A DNA stretch of 64,000 nucleotides, taken from contig NZ_CP042218.1 of the NCBI RefSeq assembly GCF_007795095.1, positions 2,853,405 to 2,917,404 of the forward strand. The letters run 5' to 3'. The DNA comes from Luteimonas granuli (GTDB taxonomy: Bacteria; Pseudomonadota; Gammaproteobacteria; Xanthomonadales; Xanthomonadaceae). Position numbers and translations under genes: made by a program. Below, in pieces: positions 61,586-64,000 of the stretch. Under the pieces are notes generated by a model. That model was not told where the DNA came from, searched no databases, and was given only the letters and a program-made list of their open reading frames with translations. Within the stretch, counting starts at the first letter, position 1, and each line of letters opens with the position of its first letter.

Positions 61586-62584
61586 TCAGGCGGTGGGCGC
61601 GGGCACGGCGTGCAGCAGGGCCGCGACCACGTCGTCGGCGTCCTTCTGCTCGGCCTCGGCGGCGAAGGACAGCAGCAGGCGGTGGCGCATCACGGGCGCG
61701 GCCAGTGCATGCACGTCCTCGCGCGTCGCGGCGTAGCGGCCGTGCAACAGCGCGCGTGCCTTGGAGGCCAGCACCAGCGACTGTCCGGCGCGAGGACCGG
61801 CACCCCAGCGCACCCAGTCCCGCACCGCCTGGGGCGCATCCGGGCCAGGACGGCTGGCGCGCACCAGGCGTGTGATCCACGCCAGAAGGTCATCGCCCAG
61901 GTGGACCTCGCGCACCAGCGCCTGCAGTGCCAGCACTTCGTCGCCGTCCATCACCTTGGGGACTTCGGCGGTTCCGCTGCCGGTGGTCTGCAGCAGGATC
62001 TCGCGTTCCTCGACCTCGTCCGGGTATTCCACGCGCACGTGCAGCAGGAAGCGGTCGAGCTGCGCCTCGGGCAGCGGGTAGGTGCCCGCCTGTTCCAGCG
62101 GGTTCTGGGTGGCGAGCACGAAGAAGGGCGAGGGCAGGGCGTGGGTGGTGCCGCCGTAGCTCACCGTGCGCTCCTGCATCGCCTCGAGCAGCGCGGCCTG
62201 GGTGCGCGGCGGCGTGCGGTTGAGCTCGTCGGCGAGCAGCAGGTGGGTGAACACGGGGCCGCGCTGGAACTTGAACATGCGCCGCCCGGTGCCGTGGTCC
62301 TCCTCCAGGATCTCGGTGCCCAGGATGTCGCTCGGCATGAGGTCCGGGGTGAACTGGATGCGCCGGAAGCCGAGGTCCAGCGCCTGGCCGAGCGAGCGCA
62401 CCAGCAGGGTCTTGCCGAGGCCGGGCACGCCCTCGAGCAGGCAGTGGCCGCCGGCGAGCAGGGCCACGAGCATCTGCTCGACGACCGCGTCCTGGCCGAC
62501 CACGGCTTTGGCGATGGCGGCACGCAGGGCGCCGAGGCGGTCGAGCTGATCGCGGATACGGAATTCGTCGGGTGTCTGGTTCAT
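61586..62584 (-). CDS. MoxR-family AAA+ ATPase
   Basis: 332 residues from ATG 62584. Walker A EGVPGLGKTLL (about 49-59), Walker B LLLADELNRTPP, sensor 1 FFVLATQNPLEQAGTYPLPEAQ and the C-terminal lid. MoxR ATPases act as chaperones that activate or assemble partners, often VWA proteins such as the DUF58 product encoded next. The frame is open up to an ATG at 62719 that overlaps the DUF4159 stop (ATGA), but that extension runs through a REP-like repeat, so 62584 is preferred; neither start has a clear Shine-Dalgarno. Confidence 0.92.
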   Translation of the reverse strand: MNQTPDEFRIRDQLDRLGALRAAIAKAVVGQDAVVEQMLVALLAGGHCLLEGVPGLGKTLLVRSLGQALDLGFRRIQFTPDLMPSDILGTEILEEDHGTGRRMFKFQRGPVFTHLLLADELNRTPPRTQAALLEAMQERTVSYGGTTHALPSPFFVLATQNPLEQAGTYPLPEAQLDRFLLHVRVEYPDEVEEREILLQTTGSGTAEVPKVMDGDEVLALQALVREVHLGDDLLAWITRLVRASRPGPDAPQAVRDWVRWGAGPRAGQSLVLASKARALLHGRYAATREDVHALAAPVMRHRLLLSFAAEAEQKDADDVVAALLHAVPAPTA

Positions 62585-62614
62585 GAGTCGAATGGGTGCA
62601 GGCTCTTCGCTGAC

Positions 62615-62683
62615 TGTAGGAACAGCTACAGCTGCGACCGGGGTTTGCGGCGAGGCGTGATCGCAGCTGTAGCTGCTCCTACA
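62615..62683. repeat. TGTAGGAGC-type REP element, full inverted repeat
   Basis: Arms 62615-62637 and 62661-62683 pair at 22 of 23 positions around a 23-base loop. It sits between the DUF4159 stop and the preferred MoxR start, yet leaves the MoxR frame open through its whole length. Confidence 0.85.
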
Positions 62684-62715
62684 CGTTCGGCCAAGGGGGG
62701 CGGAGACGGGCGCGG

Positions 62716-63414
62716 TCATGCGCTCAATGCGTACACGACGATGTTCACCGCGAACTTCGTGTTGTCCTCGGCCAGGAAGCGTTTGTTGCGCCAGTCGTAG
62801 TCCCATTCGCAGCCGTAGTCCTTGTTGCTGTAGAGCACGCCCAGGCGACCGTCGACCTCGATGCCCTTGAGATAGTCGTGGACCAGGTCGTCGCCCCAGC
62901 CGTTGAGTTCGTAGCTGGTCGCGGGCGGGCCGTCGGGGAAGCGGAAGAAGCTCGAGTACAGCGGATGGTCGTCGGGCAGCTTGCGCAGCGCGTCGCCGCC
63001 GAAGATGTCGGCCATCTGCCGCTCGAAGGATTTCGCGAACAGGCCGTCGATGTCGTGGTTGCAGTCATCGACGAAGACGAAGCCGCCGTTGCGAACGTAG
63101 CGCTCGAAGTTGCGTCGCTCGGCCGGGTTGAACTCGACAAGCTTGTGCCCGGCGAGGTAGCAGAACGGCGCCAGCAGCATCTTCGGGTCCGACAGCGCCA
63201 CCACGTGTTCCTTCGGGTCCACGCGCAGGCCGGTGTAGTCGACCAGCGCGGTGGCGATGTTGGACGGCATGCGCTGGTCGACGTCCCAGTTCCCGGACTC
63301 GTACTTCAGGCGCGTGAACCAGAAGTCGTAGCCGGTGTTGGCGCGCGCGGCCGCCGGCAGGGCGGCGGCCGCGAGGCCGGCGGCGATCAGGCGCAGCGCG
63401 CCGCGGCGGTCCAC
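62716..63414 (-). CDS. DUF4159 exported protein
   Basis: 232 residues from GTG 63414. Signal peptide about 1-26 with twin Arg (DRRGALRLIAAGLAAAALP, cleavage near ARAN), which could be Tat or Sec. The DUF4159 domain follows (FTRLKYESGNWDVDQRMPSN, then FEPPLFYLAGH-like APFCYLAGHKLVEF, GGFVFVDDCNHDI), a fold related to class I amidotransferases. DUF4159 proteins accompany MoxR/DUF58/BatA clusters. It starts about 20 bases after the TldD/PmbA-like gene. Function unknown. Confidence 0.85.
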   Translation of the reverse strand: MDRRGALRLIAAGLAAAALPAAARANTGYDFWFTRLKYESGNWDVDQRMPSNIATALVDYTGLRVDPKEHVVALSDPKMLLAPFCYLAGHKLVEFNPAERRNFERYVRNGGFVFVDDCNHDIDGLFAKSFERQMADIFGGDALRKLPDDHPLYSSFFRFPDGPPATSYELNGWGDDLVHDYLKGIEVDGRLGVLYSNKDYGCEWDYDWRNKRFLAEDNTKFAVNIVVYALSA

Positions 63415-63433
63415 GTCGTCCCGCGCCGCGCCC

Positions 63434-64000
63434 TCAGACCGCGTCCGAGAGCGAGGTGAAGGTGAAGTCGCGCAGGCGCATCGGCGGGATCATCATGCTG
63501 GAAGCGCGACTCGTCCCCGCTGACCCGGACCGGCTTGCCCAGCTCGTCGATGTTGTTGAGCATGATCACCGGCGACTCGTTGAAGCGGAAGTTCTTCAGC
63601 GGGTACCTGATCTCGCCATCTTCGATGTAGAAGGTGCCATCGCGGGTCAGACCGGTGAGCAGCACGGTCTGCGGGTCCACCATGCGGATGTACCAGGTGC
63701 GGGTCACCAGGATGCCGCGCTCGGTGCCGCGGACCAGGTCCGAAGTGCTGGCATCGCCGCCGGCCATGATCAGGTTGCCCGGGCGCGCGACCTCCTGCCT
63801 GCCCTGCTGCTTCGCCCAATAGCGCGAGTAGAGCAGGTTGGCCACCTTGCCCTGGTCGATCACCGGCATGCGCGTCCGCGGCAGGCCTTCGCCGTCCCAG
63901 GGCATCACCGGGGCGTCCTCGTCCCAGGGGTCGGCCCAGATGCTGACCCGCGGGTCGAACACCTGCTCGCCCAGCTTGTTGCCGCCGCCCTTCTTCGACA
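63434..64000 (-). CDS. TldD/PmbA-family protease-like protein, C-terminal part, frame broken and cut by window edge
   Basis: Visible C-terminal region of a TldD/PmbA (TldE) family protein: VFDPRVSIWADP, EGLPRTRMPVIDQGKVANLL, ILVTRTWYIRMVDPQTVLLTG and RYPLKNFRFNESPVIMLNNI. Near 63504-63509 two bases (a GC unit) appear to be missing; adding them restores the family ending (MMIPPMRLRDFTFTSLSDAV) and a TGA at 63434-63436. Without that, the frame runs on to 63387 as a nonsense tail. TldD/TldE proteases mature peptides such as microcin B17; here the partner and substrate are unknown. The gene continues past 64000. Confidence 0.85.

Overview
The window is a GC-rich, gene-dense bacterial chromosome segment. 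Gene content and order point to the Lysobacterales (Xanthomonadaceae; a Lysobacter- or Luteimonas-like bacterium): a methionine synthase split into two overlapping genes, an NAD-dependent glutamate dehydrogenase of about 1630 residues, the kynurenine route of tryptophan breakdown, a YtrA-type GntR/ABC operon, and the blocks rpsF-rpsR-rplI-dnaB-alr and purB-roxA-GNAT. I saw no tRNA, rRNA, transposase, prophage gene or CRISPR array. The assignment rests on recalled family resemblance; no database search was possible.

Layout. 1-4.5 kb: sucA-sucB-lpd (2-oxoglutarate dehydrogenase, minus strand, lpd cut by the window edge). 4.8-5.8 kb: a secreted alpha/beta hydrolase. 5.8-9.5 kb: purB-roxA-GNAT (minus). 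9.5-10 kb: a non-coding stretch with two composite hairpin repeats. 10-12.3 kb: fumC and a double-domain universal stress protein. 12.4-16.6 kb: a minus-strand operon behind a clear promoter and operator (broken small membrane ORF, YtrA-like regulator, ABC ATPase, permease, DUF2884-like lipoprotein, GSGD-repeat exported protein). 16.7-20.6 kb: two FKBP isomerases, ugd, slyX, DUF2058 (plus). 20.7-26.6 kb: SahR-like ArsR/methyltransferase, split metH and an MFS transporter (minus), with palindrome and promoter. 26.8-34.8 kb: acyl-CoA dehydrogenase, gdhB, nadK, 5'-nucleotidase (plus). 35.1-36.6 kb: a flavin monooxygenase strongly resembling bacterial trimethylamine monooxygenase.

36.7-49.6 kb is a long minus-strand block: asnS, two small proteins, an SDR, nei, then aminomuconate-semialdehyde dehydrogenase, a beta-carbonic anhydrase, a RidA-family deaminase, hydroxyanthranilate dioxygenase, ACMS decarboxylase, kynU and kmo, followed by sbcB and a DUF2461 gene. 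Together kmo, kynU, the dioxygenase, decarboxylase, dehydrogenase and deaminase take kynurenine to the oxo-dienoate level; tryptophan dioxygenase and the formamidase are not in the window. 49.7-55.3 kb (plus): iscA, rpsF-rpsR-rplI, dnaB, alr, an OmpA-like lipoprotein. 55.3-64 kb (minus): TldD/PmbA-like protease, DUF4159, MoxR ATPase, DUF58, BatA-like, DUF4175-like and a membrane protein, tightly overlapped.

Two cross-cutting observations matter most. (1) Intergenic DNA carries families of structured repeats: composite elements of about 100-120 bp in which an outer inverted repeat encloses two small hairpins, each with a CATCCATG core but different arms; TGTAGGAGC-type REP elements; and a CGGAT-rich inverted repeat inside the kynurenine operon. 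(2) Six genes, including the probably essential asnS, carry 1-2 base frameshifts at short runs, which points to sequence or assembly errors rather than six real pseudogenes.
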